From positions 62,001 to 126,000 of the forward strand of contig JBBQZZ010000010.1 in NCBI GenBank assembly GCA_038207265.1: DNA of 64,000 nucleotides, read 5' to 3'. The notes under the pieces were generated by a model. That model did no database searches. It was given only the letters and a program-made list of their open reading frames with translations, and was not told the origin of the DNA. Source of the stretch: JACMLD01 sp038207265. Lineage in GTDB: Bacteria; Bacteroidota; Bacteroidia; Chitinophagales; Chitinophagaceae. The position numbers and the translations under genes were made by a program. Numbering within the stretch: the stretch's first letter is position 1; each line of letters starts with the position of its first letter. This document shows positions 27,346 to 37,500 of this stretch, one piece after another.

Positions 27346-28728
27346 TTATAACCCGTATTTATCAATGAGATAAATAAGTCCTGTCATACTAACAGCACCC
27401 AGTTCAAGCTCGCGTTTGTTTACATTTTCAAATACATCATTTCTTGCATGGTGCACATCAAAATAGCGTTGACCATCGGGCATTAACTCAGAAACAGGTG
27501 TATTGAGCAAAGTATTTAAGCCGGACACATCTGCACCACCCCCACCTTGCACAAATGCACTTATGCCAAAAGGTTTTAATAAATCTATCCATCCATTGAT
27601 CTTATCCAGTTTTTCCTTTGACATGGAAAAGCTAAATCCCCTGGGAGTAAATCCACCAGCGTCACTTTCTAATCCAAATACATGTTTTTCGTTTTTAGCT
27701 TTTGCTTCTTCTGCATATTTTGTTCCACCACGCAATCCGTTTTCTTCATTGGCAAAAAGCACAATGCGAATGGTATGCTTTGGTTTAAAACCCAATATTT
27801 TTAAAGATCGCAAAACTTCAATGGAATGTACGCAACCAGTTCCGTCGTCATGTGCTCCTTCTGCCGGATCCCAACTGTCTAAATGCCCGCCAATAGTGAT
27901 ATATTGATCAGGAAACTCGCTGCCGGTTAATTCTCCTATTACATTATGCCCGGGAGCATCGGCCATGAAGTGTGCATGGGATTGATAAAATAACTCCACT
28001 GCTATTCCGCTTTTCATCAGGGCGCTTAACTTATCTGCATCACGCAGACCCATAGCCGCAGCTGGTATTTTTGAGAATGCGGTATCATATTGCGTTGCGC
28101 CGGTATGGGGGTTATTATCCGTTGAACCAGACATAGATCGTATTACGACTGCAATGGCACCATATTTTGCAGCACGGCTTGGACCAGAATGGCGGTATAC
28201 ACCCGATTCACCATATGCGTAGAAAGGCTGCAGGTATTTTTCATTGAAAGGATAATTGAAAAAAACGATTTTACCTTTTACATTATCTTTTTGCTTTTCC
28301 AGGTCATCAAAATTGTTACAATAAACCACTGAACCCTTTATGCCTTGTTTGCCGGTACCGATAGAATTACCCAGTGCCAATATATCCAGTTTCTCTTTTA
28401 TTATTTTTCCTGTAGCATCTTTAAAAGTATACCATGCCTCATCTTTGCCGCCTCTTGACCAGTGAGGCACCATGCAATCCTGCAGCCAAACCTTATCCGC
28501 TCCTGCTTCCTTTAATGTTTTTACGCCCCACTCTTCTGCCTTGTACATCTGGGGAGAACCTGATAACCTTCCACCCACAGTTTTACAAAGTACGCGAAGG
28601 TTATCGTAACATTTGCCGCTGACTAAAATTTCGCCGGCAATTTTTGAAATAAAAACAGAGTCATCATTTTGCGCATGTAAGGTGATGCTGCCGCAAAACA
28701 GTATACAAAATCCAATCAATAGTCTCAT
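27346..28728 (-). CDS. Exported M28-family peptidase (carboxypeptidase Q-like)
   Basis: A 460-residue protein with a signal peptide (residues 1-19, ending LHAQ). A PA-like insert spans about 105-230. TIGGHLDSWDPAEGAHDDGTG carries the zinc His and bridging Asp, FANEENGLRGG the catalytic Glu pair, ESDAGGF the next ligand and FDVHHARNDVFENV the final His, as in plasma glutamate carboxypeptidase (M28B). It would release residues from peptides in the periplasm. It stands alone on the minus strand, divergent from bshA. Confidence 0.9.
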   Translation of the reverse strand: MRLLIGFCILFCGSITLHAQNDDSVFISKIAGEILVSGKCYDNLRVLCKTVGGRLSGSPQMYKAEEWGVKTLKEAGADKVWLQDCMVPHWSRGGKDEAWYTFKDATGKIIKEKLDILALGNSIGTGKQGIKGSVVYCNNFDDLEKQKDNVKGKIVFFNYPFNEKYLQPFYAYGESGVYRHSGPSRAAKYGAIAVVIRSMSGSTDNNPHTGATQYDTAFSKIPAAAMGLRDADKLSALMKSGIAVELFYQSHAHFMADAPGHNVIGELTGSEFPDQYITIGGHLDSWDPAEGAHDDGTGCVHSIEVLRSLKILGFKPKHTIRIVLFANEENGLRGGTKYAEEAKAKNEKHVFGLESDAGGFTPRGFSFSMSKEKLDKINGWIDLLKPFGISAFVQGGGGADVSGLNTLLNTPVSELMPDGQRYFDVHHARNDVFENVNKRELELGAVSMTGLIYLIDKYGL

Positions 28729-28852
28729 ATTTCGGAAATTTTGCTAAAGATAAGTCAAACAATCATGCGGTCTGTTGGTTAAGACAGGCGGTAATACCGA
28801 AGCCATTAATTTCAATTACCTTCGGAAACATTTTTAAGAAATCAAATTGCAC

Positions 28853-29980
28853 ATGCGTATAGGAATTGTTTGTTATCCCACATTTGGTGGCAGCGGTGTA
28901 CTGGCTACAGAATTAGGAAAGGCCCTGGCAGATAAGGGACACCAGGTTCATTTTATTACTTACCAGCAACCGGTGAGACTTAGTGAATTCAATGCAAATA
29001 TCTTTTATCACGAAGTTCGTGTACCAACCTATCCATTATTTGATTATCCGCCTTATGAAACGGCATTGGCAAGTATGATGGTTGACGTGATATCTAACAA
29101 CAACCTGGACCTGCTGCATGTTCATTACGCAATTCCCCATGCATCGGCAGCTTATATGGCCAAACAAATTCTATTGAAGCAGGGCAAAAGCGTCCCGGTC
29201 ATTACAACACTTCATGGAACCGATATTACACTGGTTGGAAAAGATAAAACTTATGCTCCCGTTGTTACCTTTTCCATAAATGAAAGCGATGCCATTACCG
29301 CCGTTTCCAATAACCTGCGTGATGAAACTTATAGATCATTTAAAATCGAAAAAGAGATTGAAGTCATTCACAATTTCGTAGATGTAAAACGCTTTCACAA
29401 AAAACCAATTGATGCATTTCGTCGGGTCATTGCACCAGATGGTGAACATATATTGTTGCATGCTTCAAACTTCAGAAAAATAAAAAGAGTGCTGGATGTA
29501 GTAAACATTTTTGCAAAGGTGAATGAACAGGTACCCTCTAAATTATTATTTGTGGGTGATGGTCCTGAAAGATCTGCGGCAGAAAGCCTGGCCCGTGATC
29601 TGAATCTTTCTGAGCATATTCGTTTTGTTGGCAAACAGGAACAAATGGAAGACATTCTTGCCATTGCCGATATCTTTCTGCTTACTTCAGACTATGAAAG
29701 TTTTGGATTGGCTGCATTGGAAGCCATGGCTGCCGGCGTTCCGGTTATTAGTTCTAATGCAGGTGGTTTGCCCGAGATAAATGTGAATGGCGTAACCGGC
29801 TATCTAAGTAATGTGGGAGATATTAATGAAATGGCAAAAAATGCGTTGCATATATTAAAAGATGAAGCCACCCTCAAACAGTTCAAACATCATGCATACA
29901 AACATGCAACGTTATTTGATATACACAATATTATTCCCAAATATGAATTGCTGTACAATCGATTTTGTAAATGCATTTAG
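28853..29980 (+). CDS. bshA: N-acetyl-alpha-D-glucosaminyl L-malate synthase BshA
   Basis: A 375-residue GT4 glycosyltransferase that joins UDP-GlcNAc to L-malate, the first step of bacillithiol synthesis. ATG 28853 is preferred over the TTG at 28847. CYPTFGGSGVLATELGKALA, VHYAIPHASAAYMAKQIL and TTLHGTDITLVG are diagnostic of BshA. DYESFGLAALEAMAAGVPVI is the EX7E donor-binding region. The product implies that this organism uses bacillithiol; no bshB or bshC is in this window. A hairpin terminator follows. Confidence 0.95.
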   Translation: MRIGIVCYPTFGGSGVLATELGKALADKGHQVHFITYQQPVRLSEFNANIFYHEVRVPTYPLFDYPPYETALASMMVDVISNNNLDLLHVHYAIPHASAAYMAKQILLKQGKSVPVITTLHGTDITLVGKDKTYAPVVTFSINESDAITAVSNNLRDETYRSFKIEKEIEVIHNFVDVKRFHKKPIDAFRRVIAPDGEHILLHASNFRKIKRVLDVVNIFAKVNEQVPSKLLFVGDGPERSAAESLARDLNLSEHIRFVGKQEQMEDILAIADIFLLTSDYESFGLAALEAMAAGVPVISSNAGGLPEINVNGVTGYLSNVGDINEMAKNALHILKDEATLKQFKHHAYKHATLFDIHNIIPKYELLYNRFCKCI

Positions 29981-29986
29981 CGGTTG

Positions 29987-30024
29987 AAAGCTTGTAATAA
30001 TAAAGTTGACGACAGCTTTTTTTT
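29987..30024 (+). terminator. Probable intrinsic terminator after bshA
   Basis: AAAGCT (29987-29992) pairs with AGCTTT (30014-30019) with extra weaker pairs toward the loop, followed by a T-run ending at 30024. It sits between convergent bshA and envC. Confidence 0.5.
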
Positions 30025-30040
30025 AGAAGTAAGATAATAT

Positions 30041-31339
30041 TTATCTCAGCCATTTTTCAGGATCGAAATTCTTATTGGCATCATTGGAGATGAGAAATTC
30101 CAGTTCGCCAATATTATCATCTTTTTCTGCAACTCTTCCAAGGGTCTGACCGGTCCTGACTTGCTGACCCTTGGTCACACTGACTGATGATAGATTACTA
30201 TATGTAGTAAAATATTTACCGTGCCTGATAATAACTGCCTGCACTTCTCCAATATTAGTGATTACGGCAACTTCGCCATCAAAAACAGCTTTTACTGTTT
30301 TACCCGCTTCTGTTTCAAAAGTGAGTCCGTTGTTATAGTAAGTAATACCTTTAATTCCTTCCACACCTTGCGGACCAAAGCGCATTGATATTCTTCCGGA
30401 TTCTAACGGCCATGGCAAGCTGCCCCTGTTCTTTTCAAAATTATCTGAGAGTTTCTTGGCTGCAGGATCCGCATCAAAAGTGGACTCTTTAATTACTTTT
30501 TTGGCAGAAGACGTTGCATTCTTGCTTGTTGTTGATGTTGTTGTGTTGTTCAGCTTGGAAGATGCATCTGCTAATTTTTTAGCTTCCGCATTTTTCTTCG
30601 CTTCTGCCAATGCAGCTGCAGTTGCCCGTTTGATAGCGGCAGTAATTGCTGCGGCCAGCTTGATATCCTGTCTCTTCTTATCGGCAAAATCCTTCATTAA
30701 TTCTTTTTCCCTGTCTTTGAGTTTGCTCACCACTGCATCCTTTTCTTTCTTTTCATCTTCCAACACCTCTTTTGCCTTTGCTTCTTCTTTTAGTACAAGA
30801 CTTTTTTGAGTTCGGTTTGCGTTTAAAGTGGTAATTTTTTGCTGTAATAACTCTTGTGTATGAACAATATTATTCGCCTGCTCTTCACGATAAGCGCGGT
30901 AAGACTTTAAATAAGCCACGCGCTTTAATGCATCATTGAAATTACCCGCAGAGAAAATAAAGTTGAGGAAATCATAATTACTCCTGTTCTTGTACGAATA
31001 GACAACACTTTTTTCGTATTGAAATTTCAATGTATCCAATTCTTTTTTTAGCTTGGTAATATCGCGCCAGCTCTGGTTGATGTCTCCTTCAATCAGGTTC
31101 ATTTGCTGGTTAATGATATTGATTTGCTTCTGCCTTAATAATAATTTCCTTTGCACAGCATTCAATTGAGCCAGTGAAGCTTTCTTGTTGCGTTTGGTTT
31201 CATCCAGCGACCGCTTTACGTCATCTAATTCCTTTTGAATATTCGCACGCTCTTTTTCCAGCTCAGCTTTGCTGGGTTGCTGTGTGAATGCGGTAATGGT
31301 AGTGAGGAAAAGTAAAACAGACAACAGGGTTTTTGTCAT
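30041..31339 (-). CDS. EnvC-like murein hydrolase activator (degenerate LytM domain)
   Basis: A 432-residue exported protein: signal peptide (1-19), a long coiled coil (about 20-245), a low-complexity A/K/S/T linker (240-290) and a C-terminal LytM/M23 domain (about 305-432). In M23 enzymes zinc is held by HxxxD and HxH motifs. Here the matching segments read YYNNGLTFET, YSNLSSVSV and GELEFLIS, so the ligands are lost. This is the pattern of EnvC, which activates amidases at the division site rather than cutting peptidoglycan itself. It is the last gene of the ispF-dut-DUF4292-envC minus-strand run. Confidence 0.9.
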   Translation of the reverse strand: MTKTLLSVLLFLTTITAFTQQPSKAELEKERANIQKELDDVKRSLDETKRNKKASLAQLNAVQRKLLLRQKQINIINQQMNLIEGDINQSWRDITKLKKELDTLKFQYEKSVVYSYKNRSNYDFLNFIFSAGNFNDALKRVAYLKSYRAYREEQANNIVHTQELLQQKITTLNANRTQKSLVLKEEAKAKEVLEDEKKEKDAVVSKLKDREKELMKDFADKKRQDIKLAAAITAAIKRATAAALAEAKKNAEAKKLADASSKLNNTTTSTTSKNATSSAKKVIKESTFDADPAAKKLSDNFEKNRGSLPWPLESGRISMRFGPQGVEGIKGITYYNNGLTFETEAGKTVKAVFDGEVAVITNIGEVQAVIIRHGKYFTTYSNLSSVSVTKGQQVRTGQTLGRVAEKDDNIGELEFLISNDANKNFDPEKWLR

Positions 31340-31385
31340 ATCTCAGTTTTAAGTTGAAATAACGGGGTCGGAAATTTATTAACGA

Positions 31386-32207
31386 TCACTTTCGTTTATA
31401 ATTTTTTGGAATATTGAAAGGGTAGCTTAATATTTCGTTAAAGCTAAATTGTTTAATATTCATATCAATGTCCAGTTTCGCTTTTTCTGAAACAGAAATT
31501 CTTCGTTCGGTGGCTATTTTAAAACCGTTGTTGTTTTCATACCCCGTATAGGTGAGATCACAGGTTCTGTTACGAATGGGATCAACATCATCCAATTTAA
31601 TATGTTGCAATAAATAATCCCCGGTACTGATTGCGATTAGGTTTTTGAACAAAGGCCCAATATTCATTAACGCGATGGACTGATCATTCTTTTTATAGGA
31701 TACAACGTTGCTATCAAGATAGATAGGATTGCCCAGCAAAAAATCCTGCAGTGTAAAAAAATCAAATGGCAATTGCGTAAGCTCTTTCAAATAACTTACC
31801 GATCGCAGTTGCACCAGTTTATCTTTTTTGTTGAGTACTTTAATGCTGTCGGGTGTTATCAATACCCTTAAAGCTTCATAACTAAAAATGGTGGCATTGA
31901 TGGAAACCCAGATCATACTGTCTTTCTGAACTCTTACAAATACCGTTAATTCAGGTTGTTCCCCATCTTTGTCATGGTAGTTCACTTTCATTTTAGCAGA
32001 AAAAGTCTTAAAATCCACAATCCGGTTACTTTCTATTTTAGACAATACATCGTGAATAAAAGAAACAGAGTCTGCATGTGAATTATCAACTATGGTAAGT
32101 TGAGTGGTATCTTTCTTTGTTATCGCAGTTTGTATTTTCTTAGCCGATTTGCAACTGAAAGCTGCAACTGAAAGTATAAAAATTGCAATGCGTAATAAGT
32201 GATTCAT
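31386..32207 (-). CDS. DUF4292-type lipoprotein
   Basis: A 273-residue protein with a lipobox ending AFSC (Cys19). The rest is beta-rich and matches the LolA/LolB-like DUF4292 family found beside EnvC in Bacteroidota (VFVRVQKDSMIWVSINATIFSYEALRVLITPD contains the typical core, for example DSMIWVSINA). Function is unknown, though the fold suggests lipoprotein or lipid handling in the outer membrane. It starts 6 bp after dut, so translation is probably coupled; envC follows 46 bp downstream. Confidence 0.85.
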   Translation of the reverse strand: MNHLLRIAIFILSVAAFSCKSAKKIQTAITKKDTTQLTIVDNSHADSVSFIHDVLSKIESNRIVDFKTFSAKMKVNYHDKDGEQPELTVFVRVQKDSMIWVSINATIFSYEALRVLITPDSIKVLNKKDKLVQLRSVSYLKELTQLPFDFFTLQDFLLGNPIYLDSNVVSYKKNDQSIALMNIGPLFKNLIAISTGDYLLQHIKLDDVDPIRNRTCDLTYTGYENNNGFKIATERRISVSEKAKLDIDMNIKQFSFNEILSYPFNIPKNYKRK

Positions 32208-32213
32208 AATTTC

Positions 32214-32654
32214 TTATTTACCTGTATGACCAAATCCGCCCTGGTTGCGTTTTGTTTCTGTAATAAGTGATACAATTTGCCAGCCAATTTGCTCAACGCT
32301 GCTGATAACCATTTGAGCAATTCGATCTCCCGTCAGGATAGTATGCGGTTCATTAGAAAGATTGATGAGAATAATTTTTATTTCTCCCCTGTAATCAGCA
32401 TCAATGGTACCCGGTGTATTCAGGCATGTTATTCCATGTTTAACTGCCAATCCACTGCGGGGTCTTATTTGTGCTTCGTAACCGTCAGGTAATTCTATAA
32501 AAAGCCCCGTAGGAATCAGTTGTCTTTCCATAGATTTTAATATGACGGCAGATTCGAGAGAAGCCATAATATCCATACCGGCGGCTCCGGAAGTTGCATA
32601 GGCCGGCAATGGATTTGCTGAATGATTAATAATTTTAACCGTTATTCCAGGCAT
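32214..32654 (-). CDS. dut: dUTP diphosphatase
   Basis: A 146-residue trimeric dUTPase that hydrolyses dUTP to dUMP, protecting DNA from uracil and feeding dTMP synthesis. All five motifs are present: AAGMDIMAS, RPRSGLAVKHGI, NTPGTIDADYRGEI, GDRIAQMVI and the C-terminal RNQGGFGHTGK, which differs from the usual RGSGGFGSTG but keeps the Arg and Gly-Gly-Phe-Gly core. It lies 37 bp after ispF in the same minus-strand run. Confidence 0.97.
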   Translation of the reverse strand: MPGITVKIINHSANPLPAYATSGAAGMDIMASLESAVILKSMERQLIPTGLFIELPDGYEAQIRPRSGLAVKHGITCLNTPGTIDADYRGEIKIILINLSNEPHTILTGDRIAQMVISSVEQIGWQIVSLITETKRNQGGFGHTGK

Positions 32655-32691
32655 GCGGCAAATTTAGGGAAACAAACGCGGAGGAAAATTC

Positions 32692-33174
32692 TTAGCATTT
32701 TTTTTGTAACAATACATTGGCGTATGCCATCAGGCCTTCCTCTCTTCCTGCAAAACCCATTTTTTCTGTTGTTGTTGCTTTGATCGATATGTCTTCAATT
32801 GAAACTTGAAGTATCGATGCTATAATTGATCGCATATCAGCTGTATATTTTTTTATTTTAGGTTCTTCCAGGCAAACACTGCTATCTACGTTTATAATTG
32901 AATACCCCCTTTGCACTATGAGCTCATAGCTTCTTTGTAATAGGATTTTACTGTCTATATTTTTATAGGCCTGATCTGTATTAGGAAAATGAATTCCTAT
33001 ATCGCCTAATGCAAGTGCGCCGAGCAGTGCGTCGCATATTGCATGCAGCAAAACATCTGCGTCACTATGCCCCAATGATCCTTTGGTATGAGGAATTTTG
33101 ACCCCACCAATCCATAGATCTCTTCCCTCGATAAGTTGATGAAAATCGATCCCAAATCCGATTCTGTATGACAT
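32692..33174 (-). CDS. ispF: 2-C-methyl-D-erythritol 2,4-cyclodiphosphate synthase
   Basis: A 160-residue enzyme of the MEP isoprenoid pathway, cyclising CDP-ME 2-phosphate. IGFGIDFHQL carries the metal-binding Asp and His, and HSDADVLLHAICDALLGAL is the conserved core; ATTTEKMGFAGREEG near the C-terminus matches the family. It is the first gene of the run toward envC, separated from porV by a terminator. Confidence 0.97.
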   Translation of the reverse strand: MSYRIGFGIDFHQLIEGRDLWIGGVKIPHTKGSLGHSDADVLLHAICDALLGALALGDIGIHFPNTDQAYKNIDSKILLQRSYELIVQRGYSIINVDSSVCLEEPKIKKYTADMRSIIASILQVSIEDISIKATTTEKMGFAGREEGLMAYANVLLQKKC

Positions 33175-33197
33175 ATCATTTACTATTTAATAAATAA

Positions 33198-33223
33198 AAA
33201 CGTCCCGGTTTTTCGGGACGTTT
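33198..33223 (-). terminator. Intrinsic terminator after porV
   Basis: Arms 33198-33207 and 33214-33223 form a perfect 10-bp GC-rich stem with a 6-nt loop. Read on the minus strand it is followed by TTTTATTTATT. It separates porV from ispF, so these are separate units. Confidence 0.85.
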
Positions 33224-33244
33224 CAGGATTATTTGTTGAGTAAG

Positions 33245-34408
33245 TTATTTATTGCTGCCGTTTGTTTCACTATCCAGGTCAAAAACAAGACTAAAACGCA
33301 AAGTACTTGATAATGGATTTTGGTTAATACCACTACCAGACGGAATAATGTAGGAAACATTTAATCCAAATACATTGTATTTAAGACCAGCGCCTAAGGT
33401 AAAATATTTACGGTTGCCTTTCAGTTTATCTTCATAAAAATATCCGGCTCTCAATGAAAATTGTTCCTGGTAAGTATATTCTAAACCACCAGATAACTGG
33501 AATTCTTTTAATTCCTCATTGAATCCGCCGGGTGCGTCACCAAACGAACTAAACCAGCTGCTTACTACTGTTTTGTTCCGGTAATTTACCAGCCCCGCTG
33601 AATCGCCGACCAATGGTGGTGTAGGGACCAGTAATTTATGAATATCCAAACCGAGTGTAAGTTTATTGGTTTCATCAAATACCCAGGTATGTGCTGTGCC
33701 AATTCCTAAATTAGCAGGAATAAAATCCTTTTGCTTAGCGTCGTTAGTATAACCAATCTTGGTACCAAGATTCGTCAATGTTGCACCAAAATTCCAGCCC
33801 CCACCAGCTTTATTCACTCCGGTATAAAACAAACTGATATCACCTGCTACTGCATTACCTGCCTTATAGGTGGTACCATTAACAACCTGGCCACCCGCCA
33901 AATTTGAATGGATATAACGAAGCGCTACACCCAAACCTAACTTTTCGGAAAGCTTGCGGGTATAACCTGCATCAAACGCAAATTCGCGGGGGCGGAAAGA
34001 ACCAAAATCATTTCCAAGATTATCGGTAAACTGAATATTACCAAGACTGAAATAACGCATGGAACCTGCAATGGCATCATTATCTGATAATTTATAATAA
34101 CCCGCCAAAGTTGCCAGGTAAACATCATTTAATTGCAATCGTCTCAGCCAGGGAGTGTAGGTAAGTCCTATGCCTCCTTTACTCTCATTGAAAGAGGTCT
34201 TGGCAAGATTCCAGAAAGGAGAATTTACATCAGGAGAAGTTGCCAATCCTACTTCACCCATACCACCCGCACGGGCATCTGGTGAGATACGCAAAAAAGG
34301 AACAGCAGTAGTTACAACATTAATCGTTCCGTCACTCTGCGCTTCTAATGCGGTAAATCCAGATATCAATATCAGAGAGGCAATTAGTTTTAAAGTCCTG
34401 CTTTTCAT
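33245..34408 (-). CDS. porV: Type IX secretion outer-membrane protein PorV
   Basis: A 387-residue outer-membrane barrel (FadL-like) with a signal peptide. The frame opens with TTG at 34429, but ATG 34408 gives the clean signal sequence. The mature start has AVPFLRISPDARAGGMGEVGLA, whose core FLRISPDARAGGMGE is the PorV signature, and ALRYIHSNLAGG and LGAGLKYNVFGLNVSYIIP are barrel strands. PorV shuttles type IX cargo to the PorU sortase. It lies 92 bp downstream of porU on the same strand and ends at a terminator. Confidence 0.95.
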   Translation of the reverse strand: MKSRTLKLIASLILISGFTALEAQSDGTINVVTTAVPFLRISPDARAGGMGEVGLATSPDVNSPFWNLAKTSFNESKGGIGLTYTPWLRRLQLNDVYLATLAGYYKLSDNDAIAGSMRYFSLGNIQFTDNLGNDFGSFRPREFAFDAGYTRKLSEKLGLGVALRYIHSNLAGGQVVNGTTYKAGNAVAGDISLFYTGVNKAGGGWNFGATLTNLGTKIGYTNDAKQKDFIPANLGIGTAHTWVFDETNKLTLGLDIHKLLVPTPPLVGDSAGLVNYRNKTVVSSWFSSFGDAPGGFNEELKEFQLSGGLEYTYQEQFSLRAGYFYEDKLKGNRKYFTLGAGLKYNVFGLNVSYIIPSGSGINQNPLSSTLRFSLVFDLDSETNGSNK

Positions 34409-34500
34409 CAATAATAATTTTACGTACAATTCTGCTCTATAACATAGTATTTTTACGATTAAATTGGCGGCTAAATTACAAGATTTAAAATAAACGCTGT

Positions 34501-37500
34501 CTATAACAGCATCAATTTCTCGAGTTTAACAACGCTTTTACCGTCTCCTGTAGTTACTCGGATCTGGTAAATATAAACGCCACGTGCAAGTCTATCGCCA
34601 TAATCATCTGTAGCGTTCCAATCAATTTCATTTGAACGGTTTCCGGGGGTATTTATTGTTTGATGAATGGTTTTTACCAACTTACCTGAAACCGTAAAAA
34701 CTTGAATGATTACCCTTAGATCTTCATTGGGCCTGTTGTGTTCAAACCAGAACGTAGTATGGGTAGTAAACGGGTTTGGATAATTGAGCACATGATTGAG
34801 ACTTAGGTTTTCTTTTTTTAATACCCTGAATTCAATAGTGGTCTCACTTGAATTATTTGCTATATCCCATGCTTTAATGGAAAAAGAGTGTACCCCTTCT
34901 TCTAATGCCGGTAGTTGAAATCTAACTATACCTTTTTGATAACTATCCAGTTCACTTTCAAAAAATTCATTCAGCACATATGTTTTTTTTGTATCGCCAT
35001 CCAAAATTGCCGTAATATCATGCCCCAGTCCTGTGCCAGTAATATTCACACCAGAAGAATCACTCAGGTGCAACAGGAGTAAAGGCGTTTCGTTAACGAT
35101 CGTTCCGCTAACAAATTTTTCATCATTCAGAAATGCTTTTATTTCCGGCCCGGTATTATCACTAAGGGTTCCTCCAGATCCACCCACCAAAAAACCTGTG
35201 AAGCTTCCATTTCCATCTAATTGACCATTGTCTGTATAAAAACTGATTCTGCCATTACCCAATTGATAGTTGATGTCTTTGGGAACGATAAATGAAACTT
35301 CAAATTTTCCGTTTGATACCTTTACTTTCCCTTTGAAAAGCGGGTTGCGTTGTACCTGGAAATTTTCTTTATAACTATCAGGATTGTTGCCACGTGTGGA
35401 TACAGTTTGTGCTTTATCAAATACAGTTGCATATACTGTACCGGTAAAATCATTCAACGCATTTCCCTGCACATCCGTAACGTTTCCACCAATTGTATAT
35501 TTGGAAAGCGCATTCAAAGTGTCCGGTTTATTTGTGATAACTTTTGAATTAATAGTAATGGCCTGAACCCTGTATTTCGGAAATGCAATGGTAAGTGCCG
35601 GATCGCCCAGTAATGTAAATTTTCTATTATTTACAATATCTGCCTGAGTTTGATAGGTAAAGTTTTTAGCCAGTTTTACTGCTTCCCCCAGACTTGGATA
35701 GGTTCCGTTTGGTTTCACATTCAAAGCAAACTGAAGATAATTCCTGTTCATAATGCGATTACTAAATGCAAACACGAGCCTTGTGGTTGTCATCAGTGCT
35801 ATCGCACCCGTTTTATCCCGCAGCAAAATATTTTCACCCAATGAACTGATAGCAGGATTGTCATAAGGAGCAAAATCACAGGTAGCAGTAATAAATAACG
35901 GTAACCGGTAGTTGTTGTTCCAGCTGTCTGCAATTGGCTGTTCGAGTATAACCTCTTCAGCAAGTCTCCGGTAACTTCCATGTCCGTTATAGTTCCATAT
36001 CAATGTACCATTTTGAACCTGGTTATTGATAGCAGTATTTACCTCCGGATAGCGGCTTCCCGCGGGAGTGCTTACCTCTGTATAGGCATCCAGGTAAATT
36101 TTATCCTGTATAAACAAGGAATTGGTTGAAGATGCAGCAGTGGTTATAGTTTCTGCATCACTGAAGTGCAGATTAAAATCTTCATCGTCGGCAATAAAAG
36201 TTTGCTCATTGCGCCAGGGTCCAAGGCTTTTTGGATCTGTATAAGCGAAAATTTTATCAACCATGGCCTTTGCCTGGGCGGGTGTTTGAGCAGGAATTCT
36301 GCCGATACCTATATCAAGGACGTTTGTTATTGCTGTTGAATTGATATCTTCCGTATCCTCAAGAAAACCAAAAAAATCATCTGAAGTATAGGTTGAAAGC
36401 GGATCCAACGACACAACGCTTTCATAAGCAGGTACGATGTTGCTATTATTTTTCAACCGGTTTTTATAATCAAATGAAGCATCCCCAAAAAGCAACAAGT
36501 ATTTTGGACGTTTGATAGAATCTGCAGCTGCCTTATCGTAATACATTTTCACAAAATCCCTGATAGCAGTTGGATCTGGCGCGCCTGATGCAAATTCATT
36601 AAATACCTGTTCAGCTGAAACTACAATTACTTTTAAATTATCTCTTTGCTGATGAAAAAGCGAAAGCCGCTGGGCCTGTTGCAAGAGCGGTGGATAAGTC
36701 ACAATGATTAAATCTGCTGGTGACGAGTTATGGAGGTTCTGATTGTCAATTTTACCAATTGGTTCAGGTATGAGAAACAAAGTTGAAAAAGCGATGTATT
36801 CATGAAGTGATGCTGCTGCATTTACAAAAATCAGTTCATTGCCGTTTGTCGTTGTACTCATTTTTTCTGGTTCCGAAGCATTGGTAACATCCCACACCTG
36901 CGCTGTAACGGCATTCTGTAAACGAAATTCAGCTATGTTGCCGGGCGAAACACTATTCCAGTCGCGGAATAACAATTGCGAAAGACTATCAAAAACCAGG
37001 TTTCGCCTGCAAAAAACTTCGAACCAATCAATCCATCCCTGTGCATTAATTCCTCCTGGTGTGAACGTGTAGGTCAATGATATTGAAGTGCCCGGATTGA
37101 ATGTTGCCGACACCAAAGAGTTTTTTGCAAACAAATCAAAATTGCTGTTTCCTGTTGCTGCAATGTCGTGCTGCAAAATACCCGTTCCATTGATTGCCAC
37201 TGCTATCCTGCTGCTTCCACCAATGGATCGTGCAATACAGTTTGATGTAATCATTGCAGGGAATGCTGCAATATTTGAAAGGGGCAAGTTAAAATTTTGA
37301 GTAGGAGAACGCCCGGGTAACAATGACAATTCTTCACCATACCATTCTTTGCCACTACTAAGAAAGTTGACTGAATCCAATTCGTGAAAATATCTTTCCG
37401 AGTAAGATGTAACGATGGTATTTGCTGTTAGTGAATGATTTTTGTTTTGAATTCGTTTTCCTGTACCACCAATATTGATAAAATAAAAAGCCTGGTTGCT

